From positions 13,082,001 through 13,146,000 of the forward strand of contig CM075941.1 of assembly GCA_038030265.1 (NCBI GenBank): a stretch of DNA of 64,000 nucleotides, written 5' to 3'. The position numbers were made by a program, and so were the translations under genes. Below the pieces are notes generated by a model, which had not been told where the DNA came from, ran no database searches, and saw nothing but the letters and a program-made list of their open reading frames with translations. This DNA comes from Corythucha ciliata (lineage: Eukaryota; Arthropoda; Insecta; Hemiptera; Tingidae). This document shows, piece after piece, positions 23,224 through 34,040 of the stretch (positions are counted from its first letter, which is position 1; each line of letters starts with the position of its first letter).

Positions 23224-23499
23224 TATATGTTTATTTGCCGTTCTAAAAAGTTATCTACTTGCCTGTGTGGTATCCATGTCTGACTGTTTTCTTTCTGAAT
23301 ACATGTTTGCATTTTTTACTTGACTGGATGTTTTCGTTGAAACTGACCAGACGAGGGCCAACAGTTTTGCTCATGGGGGGGGGGGCAGCAAAATAAGTCC
23401 CTTTGCCACTTGGCAAACTTTAGCGTAGCCACAACCTAAAAACATTCATTTCGTCTTCAAGAAACAAGGGCCGGGTCTCCTACCAAACTCGATTTTTGC

Positions 23500-23995
23500 C
23501 AGGTAAGATAAGGTCGAGCGCCAAGAGCGGGGTTCATAATGCACAGTCTACTCGGAGAACAATACAGCGATTTCCCTTTTCACCCACTTAATCACTCCCA
23601 CACACCGCCACCGATTATACTAAAAAGTAGGAACTTCACACCACCACAATCCAGATCGTTAGACCGACAAACCAAACAATTTGGCTCACGGTCTGATTCA
23701 AAACTAATCATAGGCATGTGGCACTTTCAAAAACAAAAATCGCCATTTTTGACTCTCACAAACGCCCGATTTGCGGATTTTTGCTCTTCCAAATCTTTTG
23801 GTGGATTTGTCTCGTTAAAATCGTAATTTCGTGAAATTTGCTTGTTCAAACTCCAAATTTCGTGGGTTTTGCTCTTTCAAAAACCTCTTACTGAATTTCA
23901 CTCTTTCAGAACCTTTATTAGTACATCAAATTTATTATAAATTTATTTATATGACAAAGACCAACGTCGAAAAGCCAGAGCAGTTCATCCACCAA
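23500..23995. repeat. Degenerate short repeats (CGTGGATTTTGCTCTTTCAAA-like)
   Basis: Between about 23730 and 23920 a unit like ATTTCGTGGGTTTTGCTCTT TCAAA recurs four or five times with much divergence. A similar unit (ATTTTCGCACTAAAA) is seen at 41900-42120 in one of the hAT-like elements. There is no coding sequence. Confidence 0.4.
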
Positions 23996-25241
23996 GGGGG
24001 GGGGGGCGGTTTCATCATTGCACAAATCAATTTCTTTCTCCCTAAGTGATGTACCAACACTATTTCGAGCAAGATCGTTCTTGATGGCTCCCCACACCAA
24101 CTCAATCGGATCTAAGTCGGGGTGATAAGGAGGGAGACGCAGAGGTATGTGACCAAAAGATCGGATCAAGTCATCCACCACGAAGGATTTCTCGATGGGA
24201 ACGCTTCTCACAAGTTCGAGAAGTTCTGCTTTCGTTGATGTTTCGCAGAATTCGATGCCATGCTGGGAAAGCTATTCGACAATCACGCGCTTAAGGCTGC
24301 CGGAATTCGGCTTTTTGTTTCTTTCGAGGCAATGATAACTCGCGTTGTTCATGACTATGACACTGCCTGCCGGCACGTTGGGTAGGAAGCACGTACTGAG
24401 CCATTTCGAGAAATTCTCAGCATTCATGGACGTGTGATAGTCCCCTGAAGTACTTGAGGATTTGAAAATCAGGAGACCGTCTCTAACGAAGCCTTGCTCC
24501 CCACCTCCATGAACAACAATAAGTCGATTGCCCTTGCCTGAAATATAAAATCACGAGAAACTATTTTCATGCTAAAGAAATGAAGAATCATCAGCTCACC
24601 TATTTTATGAGTAGCCCCCAATTCGTCCTCCGACTGCCAACAGGATGTAACGTTGTGGGCCTCTTGTACGTACGTTTCATCCAGGAAGACAATATTCTTG
24701 TTGGCCTCTCGATGTTTTTTTATCTCCCTCAGGTAGGAGACCCTACGGGCTGCAATTTCTGGCCGCTCAATTAGAATTTTACGATTGGATTGACACTTCT
24801 TCCACTTAAACCCCAGGTGATGTAGGCGCTGCCGAATGTACTCCTTACCGCAGTCTACAACGCCTTGCTCTAGTAACTCCTTATGGAGAAGCCTAATTGA
24901 CGGGCACTGCTTTTTAACAGCATAAAACTGCGAACTTTAAAACGAATGGCACTGTCAGTAAAAGAATCGAACTCGACTCGCTTCTTATGTGGAATGTTCT
25001 TCCTCGTAGGTGTGGTGAAAAGTGACCGACTCGTACTCGAGCCCTCTGAGGTCGATCGTTCGGCTTCCTTCACGATGCGGAAAACAGAAGACCGGGAAAC
25101 ACCGGTCGCCTCAGCCACCAAACTGTTGATGTCGGGCTTAGGCTCTTCCTCTACCTTCTGCCGGGTAAAATACTGAAAAACTGAGAAAACGATTTGCATG
25201 GCTTGGCTTCCTAAAGTTCTTCTTTTCTGTCTTTCACTCAT
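23996..25241 (-). pseudogene. Inactivated IS630/Tc1-related DDE transposase gene with intron
   Basis: Read from an ATG at 25239-25241 downwards, the frame gives a helix-turn-helix region (SLVAEATGVSRSSVFRIV), then FLDET with the first catalytic Asp (codon 24679-24681), the block VIVMNNASYH, and LPPYHPDLDPIELVWG with the catalytic Glu (24101-24103). This order and the PPYHPDL.PIEL block are typical of eukaryotic IS630/Tc1-related transposases with DDE_3-type cores. Defects are a frameshift near 24930, replacement of the second catalytic Asp by Asn at 24347-24349 (family motif MDNASYH), an in-frame TAG at 24272-24274, and an 11-base G run (23996-24006) where the C-terminus loses similarity. An intron interrupts the core at 24538-24599. 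TIRs were not found. Confidence 0.8.
24538..24599 (-). other. Spliceosomal intron in the transposase relic (62 nt)
   Basis: On the minus strand the sequence reads …AAAATAG|GTGAGC … TTTCAG|GCAAGG…. Removing the 62 bases joins HKIG to KGNRLIVVHGG in one frame; 62 is not a multiple of three, so without removal the frame is lost. The canonical GT/AG ends and the tight protein fit on both sides support a real intron that was once spliced. Confidence 0.75.
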
Positions 25242-25243
25242 TT

Positions 25244-25310
25244 CTGAAATCAAATACAACATCTTGTCTCTCAAAGTATTAAAATCATTAATTATCTCAT
25301 GTCTACTTAC
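25244..25310 (-). other. Probable 5'-leader intron of the transposase relic (67 nt)
   Basis: On the minus strand GTAAGT (complement of 25305-25310) and TTTCAG (ending at the complement of 25244) bracket 67 bases immediately upstream of the chosen ATG. The exon after the acceptor reads AA then ATGAGTGAAAGACAG. Its size matches the coding intron. The frame stays open through it to 25319, so retention cannot be excluded. Confidence 0.45.
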
Positions 25311-27401
25311 TTTAATCACGACAAAAAAACCGTTGAGGCGAAAAAAACACTCATATCACTGATAGAAATATCTGAAAATATCGATTGCACGAAAAACTGG
25401 TGGGGGGTTAAGTACATACTAATCGGCGCTAGTAGCGCTACCGTCGATTTCTTTAGTCTTTGGCCGGGCTATAGCCTTGCACGCATTATAAACTTCACCG
25501 TGTTAGACTATCAGTTCAGTCGTGTTAACATGGCGGTGTTGGTCGTGCCAACGTGCTGAATTAAGCCATGCGTACTTGGCTGCAATTGAGGTGCATTCAC
25601 GACAGAAGCATAGCTAGCCCAGTCAAGTACATCGTCTCAGGCACATGGCAAGCATAGACGTTCACCACGACTGTACGTAGTCGAGTCAATGCGACTGTTT
25701 GAGTCGTGCTATTCAGCAATCCTCTCAATGTTTACTTGGTAACCTGTGCAGTGAACCTACAATTGCTCTAGCCATGGCAGTATTGGCAGTGCCATGAAAC
25801 TCATGTCAAAAGTAGTTGTAAACGTTGAAGTACAACGCTGTCTTTGCTCTCACGAGACACCTATCATAGCTTTGTTTGATAAGTTAAGATATCCGAATAA
25901 AGCACTAATCACAAGTTTTAGTGTAATAACACGAGAAATTTTGCTTAAAAAAAAAAAAGAAAGGACCAGTTAGCTTGTACGGGCTTATTTCGTCTTTGAA
26001 TGAGATTCTAATCGCTTCGATATTCCCTCTACGCATTCAAAACGCTGCAGATAGGAAATGAGTTCGGATCTCATCAATTGATTGTCAAACTTTCGCTAAG
26101 ATAGTTATGTCGAAAAACAAAGTTGTGCGTTGTGTACCACCATCTCCATGCGAATGAATCAATCTTTTTGAGAGGATACTTCATTCAAATCGTGTACGAA
26201 CCTTTTTAAAAAAACAGGGCATTAGGTAAGAAATTTTAAATGGGAAATGAACACAAATTCGGTCCATTAGTGTGCACAACGTCATATCCGGAAGGTAGCA
26301 CAACCAGTGAAGCTAAACAAAACATTTTATTTTATGCAAAAGCAGTGGATTTTTCAATTTTATTGTTGTATTTATTACAAAAAACTTATCTGAACATCGT
26401 GGTAAGTGTATTGTAGCGTGTCTGTCGAGGGCAGCGAACGGGTTGTAAAAGGCTGCTGTGTCAGGTGACACAGCAACAACGAGCAAAATATTTTTCAATT
26501 TTCAGGTGGTCAGTTTCCAGGCAATTGCTAGAAATTGATTGATGTTTTGCTCGTTACTTTGCAAAAACATATTTAAATAAGGAAGTTAACCTTTTGCGAA
26601 GCTTGGCAAAAAAAAATTAAGTGTCTACGGTGACTGGTCCTGACGAATTTGTTGAAGAAGCTGAAATACGATTACAAGATATTTTTAAAATAAAACGCGG
26701 CTACATTGGCTAAGAACGACCTAAAAATCTTGTGTGCTTGAACACATTGTTGACTGCGTCGTGTTGAACAGCTAACCCAAACGTGTGCTTACACATTTTG
26801 TCCACGGCTAGCAAATTTTACACGTCATGGTACGCCTTGGAAATTTCTTGGCCATGTATGTTTTACACGACTCTCTATTTCACACGGCAAATCGCTCAAG
26901 GCACATGGCGTGGCTTGCTAATAATTTCCTCTAGCGGAGTCATATTTTAGTAAGCCACGACTTCGTGAGCCTTGTACATTTTCATAGCCGCGTAGACGGC
27001 CGCTCACAAGGCAAAAATAAGGGGCTTCGCCAGCCAACTACAAGGCTGTCGGGCGGCCAGCCGTGTGTTTTTCTCAGTGAAGTTGCCCGATTTTTATTGA
27101 TGACAAGATGTCAAATGTTGAGAGACGGAAACGGTCACGAGCAAGGACCGGCACCGATTTATTTTCCTTTTTTTGTAGATAGCGGCGATCCTTCCTTCGA
27201 TAATCCCCCAGCGTAGTCACTTAAGTTCCATTTTACGTAATTTTGATGCCTACAATGCCATCAAGACTGAGTTATTGAAAAAAAAAAAACGATTTGCAGC
27301 AAGCTTCCAATGTAGAACTTACATGAACAGGGCAACCAGGAATAGATAAGAATGCAATGCCAATTCGATCGTAACCTGCCGTGTCCTTTCCCCCCGTAGG
27401 G
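25311..27401. other. gene-free stretch with GCCATG/ACGAC-rich segments
   Basis: No gene recognised. Segments at about 25500-25830 and 26740-27010 are rich in related words (GGCACATGGC, GCCATG, CACGACT, GTCGTG) and look like two diverged copies of one repeat. A perfect 9-bp hairpin, TGCTGTGTC AGGT GACACAGCA, lies at 26454-26475. Confidence 0.45.
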
Positions 27402-27689
27402 CAAGGTGATTAAACTTTCTATAGGTGCCGCAGATCTTCGGCCATTACAGTCATTCACCTACGTCACGAGCAGTCCCAACCGCCTTTGCGCTGGACCCAG
27501 TACATTATTATTGTTACTTGGTTGTGACTTTTGAGAATTTTATAAACTTCAATTTCTAAATTAACTTGCTCTGCTGCTCTAGGGTTAGCAATCGGGAGTA
27601 AAGGACTGCGGGTGACGTCAGTCCCCACCCCTCCCGCCTGACGGTCAAGGGGAAATCTGCGGCACCTATAGAAGAGTTTAGTCACCTTG
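27402..27689. mobile_element. MITE, 288 bp, abutting the gypsy LTR
   Basis: The left end CAAGGTGATTAAACT followed by TATAGGTGCCGCAGAT (27402-27434) is matched in inverted orientation at 27655-27689 (ATCTGCGGCACCTATA, then AGTTTAGTCACCTTG), with about two differences in 33. It is non-coding. Its right end stops two bases before the 5' LTR of the retrotransposon at 27692, so one inserted at the very edge of the other. The target duplication is not clear. Confidence 0.75.
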
Positions 27690-27691
27690 GG

Positions 27692-27826
27692 TGTAGGGAA
27701 CGCGATTTCCCTAGCAACGGGTGAGAGTGGAGGCGACTTGTCAGAGATATAAAAAAAGAGACTTTTCGTTTTTTGCTAAATTACAGAACTTGATTTTGGT
27801 TTATTAAAATGACTTGAGTACCTTAC
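27692..27826 (+). repeat. 5' LTR (135 bp)
   Basis: It begins TGTAGGGAACGCG and ends AGTACCTTAC(A). It is short for a gypsy LTR. It carries a ~40-bp stretch (CTAGCAACGGGTGAGAGTGG and onward) that the 3' copy lacks. Confidence 0.85.
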
Positions 27827-27829
27827 ATT

Positions 27830-27843
27830 TGGCGCTGCGGACA
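27830..27843 (+). promoter_or_regulatory. Primer-binding-site-like sequence
   Basis: TGGCGCTGCGGAC starts 2-3 bases after the LTR. A TGG start next to the LTR is what a tRNA 3'-CCA primer requires. I could not assign the tRNA. Confidence 0.6.
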
Positions 27844-27960
27844 ATTTTTTTTTAATGTTTTTTTATTTTTTTAGAAAAAATATACCAATAATTTCCTTTT
27901 ATTTGCCTCCTAATTTCTCCATATTCCTTCCATTTTTTTTTTTTTTTCCGATTTTTAATA

Positions 27961-28476
27961 GAAGGCGAAACAATTCCGAAATTTGTCAATGGTTTGAGGG
28001 TGTTAGCAGGTACTTGTGATTTTGGCGAGTCATTGAGCGAACGATTGCGGGATCAGTTGGTAATTGGGATCAATCAGGCGCGCTGGCAAGAGGAACTGAT
28101 TCGTTTACATCCGTCCAATGCCACAACTTTTTCCGAGGTAGAAGCAACTGCACTGACGTTGGAGAGGGCTTCATCACAAAGGGCGGTACTCTCCACATTT
28201 ACGACCATTAATCCTGAAGTAAACCGTATTGGAGGGAAGGCCAGCAACAAGACTGTTGGAAACACACGGGATTTTTCTGGGAAACCGCGTCCACGGAAGT
28301 TATCACGTTCCAAAGACTGTTTGCAGTGCGGTTTTCCAAAGCACGGAGTGAGACGAAATTGCCCTGCTTTAGACTCCAAATGCAATGCGTGTGGTAAAGA
28401 CAACCATTTCGCAAGGGTGCGTGTTGAAACTCATCGCGCCATAATCGTTGACGCTGGGGCGTCAAATCAAAACATC
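27961..28476 (+). pseudogene. gag remnant with two zinc knuckles
   Basis: The open frame continues upstream of the first Met to about 27961, giving …FVNGLRVLAGTCDFGESL then ERLRDQLVIGI, the conserved C-terminal capsid region of gypsy-type gag. Downstream are two Cys/His knuckles: C..CGFPKHGVRRNC (spaced CX2CX4HX5C) and C.ACGKDNHFARVR. In the second the last Cys is Arg (CGT in place of the expected TGT), which would abolish zinc binding. Only ~130 bp separate the LTR from this region, so the first part of gag is deleted. It runs on in frame to the protease segment. Confidence 0.8.
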
Positions 28477-28539
28477 AGAGCACGACAGTTCGGAGGATTT
28501 GGAAGTACTAGTGCCAGTTCCCTTTGCAGTCAAGACGCC

Positions 28540-28860
28540 GTGAACAACATTAACGGACGTGGGACGAAGCTTTTTGTACCTGTAGGACTTAATGGAGTTA
28601 GATTGGAAATGTTGTATGATCCAGGAGCTGCTAAGTCGGTCATAAGTAAACGTGTATGGAAAAAACTAGGATCTCCTCCATTGGCTTCGACGGACAACCT
28701 TCTTGCGTACACGGGATTCCCAGTGGAAACGATAGGGAAGTTAAATCTTCAGGTGTCGGCGTTTGGGAAACGCTAAAGATTGGAGGTCGTTGTTGTTAAA
28801 CGAAATGATTTACCTTTATTCGGTCTAGACTGGGCTTTAATTTTCAAGTTGCCCATGCCT
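28540..28860 (+). pseudogene. Retropepsin-like protease remnant
   Basis: The frame reads FVPVGLNGVRLEMLYDPGAA then KSVIS, the usual start of a retroviral-type aspartic protease, with the catalytic Asp at 28618-28620. The active-site triplet is D-P-G where most such proteases have D-T/S-G. A TAA at 28774-28776 interrupts the frame; after it the same frame continues LEVVVVKRNDLPLFGLDW, the typical second half (…LLG.DW). The frame then shifts before 28862. Confidence 0.75.
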
Positions 28861-28861
28861 G

Positions 28862-29720
28862 ATGCGTTTGTGTTTCGTAGGTGATCAGAAAACAAACTCC
28901 TCGAAATCCACTAGTGAAATCGGTCAGAATAACCTCAATTCATTGCTCTCAAAATTCAAGAACGTTTTCGAAGGTTCGGGTAAAATCTTGGGCTACAAGG
29001 CTAAAATTTACATGAAAGAAGAAACTTTTCCCAGAGTTTTTCGCCCTCGACCGGTCCCTTTTGCCCTACGCTCTCAAGTGGAGGATGAGATAGAGAGATT
29101 GGTAAAGGCTGAAGTTTTAGAGCCTGTGGACGTCTAGTCCTCTCACGTGGGCTTCCCCTGTGGTAATTGTAATGAAATCAAACGGGGCTGTCCTCCTTTG
29201 CGGGGATTTCAGGGTTACAATAAACCCACACATTCTCACTGATTTTCATCCTTTACCGACTTTCGACGAAATAACTTCAAAACTCAGTGGGGGCAGATTT
29301 TTCTCTGTACTCGATTTGAAGGATGCTTATCTACAATTGGAAATGGAAGAGGAGTCCCAACATTTTCTCGTGATTTCAACTCACAAAGGTTTTTTTAAAT
29401 ACAAGAGACTTCCATTTGGTGTTTGCTTTGCTCCAAATTTTTTTCAAAAGGTAATGGACACTATTCTTTCGGGAATCAAGAACGTCGCATGCTACCTAGA
29501 TGATATTCTGATCAGTGGAGTCACGATTGAAGATCATTTAACTGCAGTAGAAGAGGTCTTGACTCGTCTTTCAGCTTCAGGAATAAAGACTCAGGTCTCA
29601 AAATGCAAATGGCTTCAAAAAAGTGTTCAGTACAGTAAGTGTTCAGGACGAAGATGGTATTCGCCCTTTGCCTGATCACTTTGATGCGATAAATAAAATG
29701 CCCACTCCGTCGAACGTACA
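28862..29720 (+). pseudogene. Reverse transcriptase remnant
   Basis: It opens with …FKNVFEGSGKILGYKAKIYM and RPVPFALRSQVEDEIERL, the N-terminal RT signature of gypsy elements. A TAG at 29135-29137 coincides with a frameshift. From 29160 the frame gives GDFRVTIN, FSVLDLKDAYLQL (first catalytic Asp at 29313-29315), LPFGVCFAPNFFQ and YLDD (Asp pair at 29499-29504). A second shift near 29635 moves the connection segment to another frame, with a stop at the former …ELK.FLGSINYYSRF. The catalytic triad itself is intact. Confidence 0.9.
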
Positions 29721-29729
29721 AGAACTCAA

Positions 29730-30320
29730 ATAATTTCTTGGATCAATAAATTATTATAGTCGTTTTGTTGACAACTTGCAGGGAATTTGCGCGCCCTTGC
29801 ACAGGTTGACGAAGAAGGTTGTCAAGTGGGTCTGGAATGATGAGTGCACTTCGGTGTTCAATCGGCTTAAAACATTGATGACGTCCACAAGCTCTCTTAC
29901 GCACTATTCTTTGGAACTACCTCTGATTGTTTCGGCTGATGCAAGCGTAAAAGGAATCGGGGCAGTCATGTTCCATAAAATGCCTAATGGGACGGAGCGA
30001 CCTGTGGCTTTTGCCTCTAGCCTCCTCAAACCGGCAGAACAACGCTATTCAGCAATAGACAGAGAAGCTCTGGCTTTGATTTTCTCGCTCAAGCGTTTCG
30101 ATCAGTACCTTCGAGGCAAGAAGTTCATTTTGAGAACTGATCATAAACCACTTATTCAAATTCTAGGCTACGACCGTGAGATACCCAAGATGGCAGCGAA
30201 TCGTTTAACAAGATGGGCGCTGATTCTTCGCAGCTACGACTACACTATAGAGTACGTTCAAGGTAAAAACAACACCGTCACAGATTCGCTGCCGAGGTCG
30301 ATGTTCATCCGAGTAGCCTG
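29730..30320 (+). pseudogene. RNase H remnant
   Basis: One open frame covers the RNase H region common to gypsy elements: LIVSADASVKGIGAV (Asp at 29938-29940), RYSAIDREALALIF (Glu), LRTDHKPL (Asp), ending YVQGKNNTVTDSLPR, where DALSR-type ends are usual. All three acidic residues seem present. The frame is lost to a shift near 30320, just before the integrase segment. Confidence 0.85.
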
Positions 30321-30389
30321 GAGGAAATGGGAAAGGTCAGTCGTTGTCATCTTCTTCGCTTACATTTACAGGACATGCCTGTGACTTTA

Positions 30390-31447
30390 TCACATTTTAG
30401 GAGATGGACGGCCGGGGATAGAGTATTACAGAGAATTATCGGATATTTGGAAAGGGGATGGCTGGATAAGAAGGACTTGGATGTAAAAATCCATCCATTT
30501 TTCGAGAAGAAAAGCGAGCACGAAGAAGGCATTCTCATGTGGAATGGTAGACTTTTAGTGTCCCTCGAACTCCAGAAGAACTTTCTCCAGATGATTCAAA
30601 AGGGTCATCCTGGGATTCGAGCCATGCGAGATATTGCTCGTTTACATTTCTGGTGGCCTGGTGTTGACAAAGAAATTGAAAAATACGCAAAACTGTGCAA
30701 TTCATGTCAGCAATCCAGACCAAAAGCAGAGGAAATGCCAGTTTATTCGTGGAATGTCCCTTCTCAATCTTGGACAAGACTTCACCTCGATTTTGCGGGT
30801 CCATTCGTGGGATCTTACTGGTTGGTTTTGGTGGATGCAACCTCAAAATGGATGGACGTCATCCCGATGCGGACTACCACGACGGCAGCAACGATCGAGG
30901 CTCTGAAGGGCTTCCAGTCTCGATGGTCACCGACAATGGTCCTCAATTCATTTCATTAGAATTTCGTCAATTTTGCAAAACAAACTGCATCACTCACATT
31001 AAGGTCACCCCGTATCATTCTAGAAGATTAGCAGAAAGGGCAGTTCGAACATTCAAAACTCGAATGACAGCCGCAAATAAATCAAAAGGGACGATTATGG
31101 ACAAGCTCAGAGAATTTTTAATTTCGTATAGGAACACGCCTCACTCTACCACGGGAAGAACTCCAAGCGATTTTCGATTTACTGAAGCCCTGCGTTTCTG
31201 AAAAAATTGATGTCGCCCTGACAAAACAAAGGCTTTACAGAGACTCTCGAACAAGGTTCAGATCGTTCGTCGAGGGGGAGGAAGTCTATGGGTGTCTAAC
31301 AAGCTGACGAAAGGCCTGGACCCCAGGAATAATATTAAGAAGAACAGGCGACATCTCATATCACGTTCTTGTGGACGGGAAGTGTGAACGCAAGCATGCC
31401 GACCAAATTCGTAGAAAAGTAGATCGTCCGAGAAAGGGGAAGGAAGA
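30390..31447 (+). pseudogene. Integrase remnant with C-terminal tail
   Basis: The zinc-binding region keeps GHPG, HFWWPGVD and C..C (LCNSCQQ); the upstream His of the HHCC set appears to be missing (IQKGHPG). The core has HLDFAGPF (Asp, 30789-30791), then a deletion with frameshift near 30906, MVTDNGPQFIS (Asp, 30932-30934) and AERAVRTFK (Glu, 31034-31036). The second Asp and Glu are about two residues closer than in the usual D-35-E because PYH...GQAERA is shortened. After stops near 31200 a further frame gives WTPGIILRRTGDISYHVLV then HADQIRRK, the GPY/F-type tail, running to the polypurine tract. Confidence 0.85.
31430..31447 (+). promoter_or_regulatory. Polypurine tract
   Basis: GAGAAAGGGGAAGGAAGA lies directly before the 3' LTR start (TGTAGGG), where plus-strand priming occurs in LTR retrotransposons. 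It overlaps the end of the integrase frame, so there is no 3' spacer. Confidence 0.75.
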
Positions 31448-31542
31448 TGTAGGGAACGCGAGTTCCCAAAAAAGAGAGTTTTCGTTTTTTGCTAAAATAC
31501 CGAACTTGATTTTGGTTTATTAAAATGACTTGAGTACCTTAC
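31448..31542 (+). repeat. 3' LTR (95 bp, internally deleted)
   Basis: It matches the 5' LTR end to end except for a ~40-bp deletion after GAGTTCCC and about five substitutions. Confidence 0.85.
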
Positions 31543-31680
31543 GGTAGGTCCTACGAATAGTCACATTTGTAGAGTGTGAATGGTCATTTTAATCCAGTAT
31601 GGTCATTTTATAGGGAGTGAAAAGCCAGTGTGATATTTTCAGGACACGAATCGTCAGTTTTGCCATTTTAGGGTCCGAAT
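31543..31680 (+). repeat. Family-2 array, left piece split by a hAT insertion
   Basis: Units such as CGAATCGTCAGTTTTGCCAT followed by TTTAGGGTCCGAAT continue across the hAT-like element at 31681-34907 into 34908-35030. The split falls within one unit and the 8 bases GTCCGAAT are present on both sides. Confidence 0.75.
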
Positions 31681-32149
31681 TAGAGGTGAGGTGTGATTTC
31701 ACTGTCGGTGATTTTGTCACTGTGACTACTCCGTCACTGTTGGCTCCGGTGACGATCACATTGAAATCACCGTTCCGACCCTCTAACGGTGACATTCTTT
31801 TTCACTTATAATCGCCTCTTCATTCGTCAATTCTATCGCTTCACTGCGCTAGAGTCTCTTGAATTAAAATTGGAGCCGTCACCTAGCCATCTATCGCCCC
31901 AATGAACTCATCAGGAGCAATCTCCCCAAGTCTATCCATCGTCTGTTGACTTTTTTTCTTGGACTTGGAATTGAACCTTCAGTGTAAGTCGGTAATATAT
32001 TTTTATTCACTTCGTTTTCCAAGACCTGTGCTACAGTGATCTTGTATAATTTTATTTTTTTTAAAAACACCTTCCTAGTCAGGGGCGTAGCCAGCCCTTG
32101 ACCAAGGGACGTTATGGAAACTAGAGACCCCAACAAAAGAACTGGTAGC

Positions 32150-33215
32150 GCAATAAATCGTCAAATTCTTCCCCGGAAACTGAGTTTTCACAAAAAAGGG
32201 TCGTAATCCATCAAAAACTAACATCTTCGTTCGGAAATTATCTGTTTTAGCCTTCTATTCCTGATTTTCTATCCAAAAACTGACAATTCTACTCATACTT
32301 TTTCTATTAACAGACAATTCGATTTCCCCGGGAGTATACAGGGTGAGCGACTTTTCATCAACGTCTTGTCTGAGATACGTAAAGTTCAACATTTTTTAAC
32401 CAAACAATAACGGGTTTTAACTCAAAACTGACGTTTTTCAACAAAAAAACGGAATATTTCACTCTAGTGTAACTGAATATTTTACTTCAAAACTGACGTT
32501 TCTACGCCAAAGACAAAGTGTTCACGCCTAAACTAAAAATTTCACAGTACAACTTTTAAAATTCAAGTCATTACCCCCAAAAACTGGTGAATTCCAAAAA
32601 ATGGCGGGTTTAACCAAAAAGATCAAAAACGAATGATTTTAACTGCAATTAACAGGCCACTCAGTACTAAAAACTGCCGATTTTATCCTTCAATTGGCGA
32701 TTTTAGTAAAAAAAAAAACGTACAATTCCTGGCCAAAGCTGACATGCTCTCCCCCTCCAAATGAAGATGGTACCACAAAACTGGCGATTTTAACCTAACA
32801 CTAAACTTTACTGTTCCATTTACACCCGAAACGACAATTTCCCCTCAAAATTAGATAATTTACTCTGAAACTGTCACACTTTAACTCAAGTTTTCCTCAA
32901 AACGGGTGATTTTAGGCCATTCTGCCTTGAAAACAGGTGATTTAACAAAAAAAAAGTGACAAATTCATCGCAAAAGTGACGATTTTATACCAAAACAGAC
33001 GATTTCACGCCAAAGCTGACGTGCTGCCTCATAACTAATGACGTTAATACAAAACTGGTCATTTTACCCCAAAACTGACTGTTTTAATTCCAAAACTTAC
33101 GATTTCATCCCAAAGACGTTTCTAAACTGACGATTTTACCCTGAAACTTGCGGTTCCACCGAAAAAATATCACTTTACTTACCTCAAAACTGAATATTTT
33201 ACTTCAAAATTGACA
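32150..33215 (+). repeat. Family-3 degenerate tandem array (~20-22 bp)
   Basis: Repeated units resemble CAAAACTGACGATTTTACCC, for example around 32980-33130. Spacing is about 20-22 bases with many indels. Confidence 0.7.
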
Positions 33216-33229
33216 TTTATTTACTTTGT

Positions 33230-34040
33230 TGGGCACAGCTTTTCAGGGCACATAGAGTCAGTTTTGACGATTTCAAGGCTTGAATAGCTATGATTGTCAT
33301 TTTTAGGGCGCACAGTCTTTCCAGTTATAGGAGCGAATAGTACGTCCCAAGTCAAGGCGAGAACAGCCATTTTCGGCGCTCCGAATGGTCTATTTTGCCA
33401 TTTTCGGGGCAGGTGTCACTTGTTCAGACATTTTTAGAGCTCGATTCGTCAGGAAATCCATTTCTAGAGCACGTAATGTAAATTCGGCAATTTCTAGGGT
33501 TCAAATATAGTAGTTTTAGCCATTTTAAAGACACGAATCGTCAGTTTTGCCATTTTCAGGGTTCAAATACCTAGTCCATCAAGCCAAGGCCATGAAGTTT
33601 GACCATTCCTGATGCGCAAATTGTCGATTTTGCCATTTTCAGGGAGGGAATAATCTTTTTTAGGCATTTCCAGAGCACGTGAAGTCATTTTGGCCGTTTT
33701 CAGGGCTTCATTAGTCCGTCAAGCCAAAAGCGCGCATTACTGTCATGTTTGGCTCAAGAATGGCCAGTCTGATCAATTTTAGCGCACGAATGGTCGATTT
33801 AGCTACTTTCGGGCGATATAATATATTCATGATCTTTTTAGGCATTTTCAGAAGTTCACCAGTCGCCACCAATTTTTAGGGCACGTGAAGTCCAGTTTCA
33901 GCCATTTTCAAAACGCGAATCGACAGTTTTGTATTTTTAGGCGTGAGTTTAGTTACTTTAGCCGTTTTTATAGTGCAAATAGCTAGTTTTAAATATTTTT
34001 AGGCAGTGAAAAGGCTGTCAAACCAGTTTTAGTAGAGCGA
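33230..34040 (+). repeat. Family-2 degenerate tandem array (~31 bp)
   Basis: Units such as CGAATCGTCAGTTTTGCCAT plus TTTCAGGG recur at about 31-base spacing (for example near 33535 and 33610). It is the same family as at 16490-17870, and lies directly after the family-3 array in the same element. Confidence 0.75.

Larger units (their letters stand above)
27692..31542 (+). mobile_element. Decayed Ty3/gypsy-type LTR retrotransposon
   Basis: Direct repeats at both ends (TGTAGGGAACGCG … AGTACCTTAC), a primer-binding-like site just inside the left repeat, a polypurine tract just before the right one, and a gag–protease–RT–RNase H–integrase order identify a Ty3/gypsy-type element. At 3.85 kb it is shorter than the usual 5-7 kb; most of the 5' half of gag is missing. 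At least five frame breaks and three in-frame stops inactivate it. The repeats differ by a ~40-bp deletion in the right copy plus several substitutions, so the insertion is not recent. No matching target duplication is visible, consistent with later damage or the abutting MITE. Confidence 0.9.
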
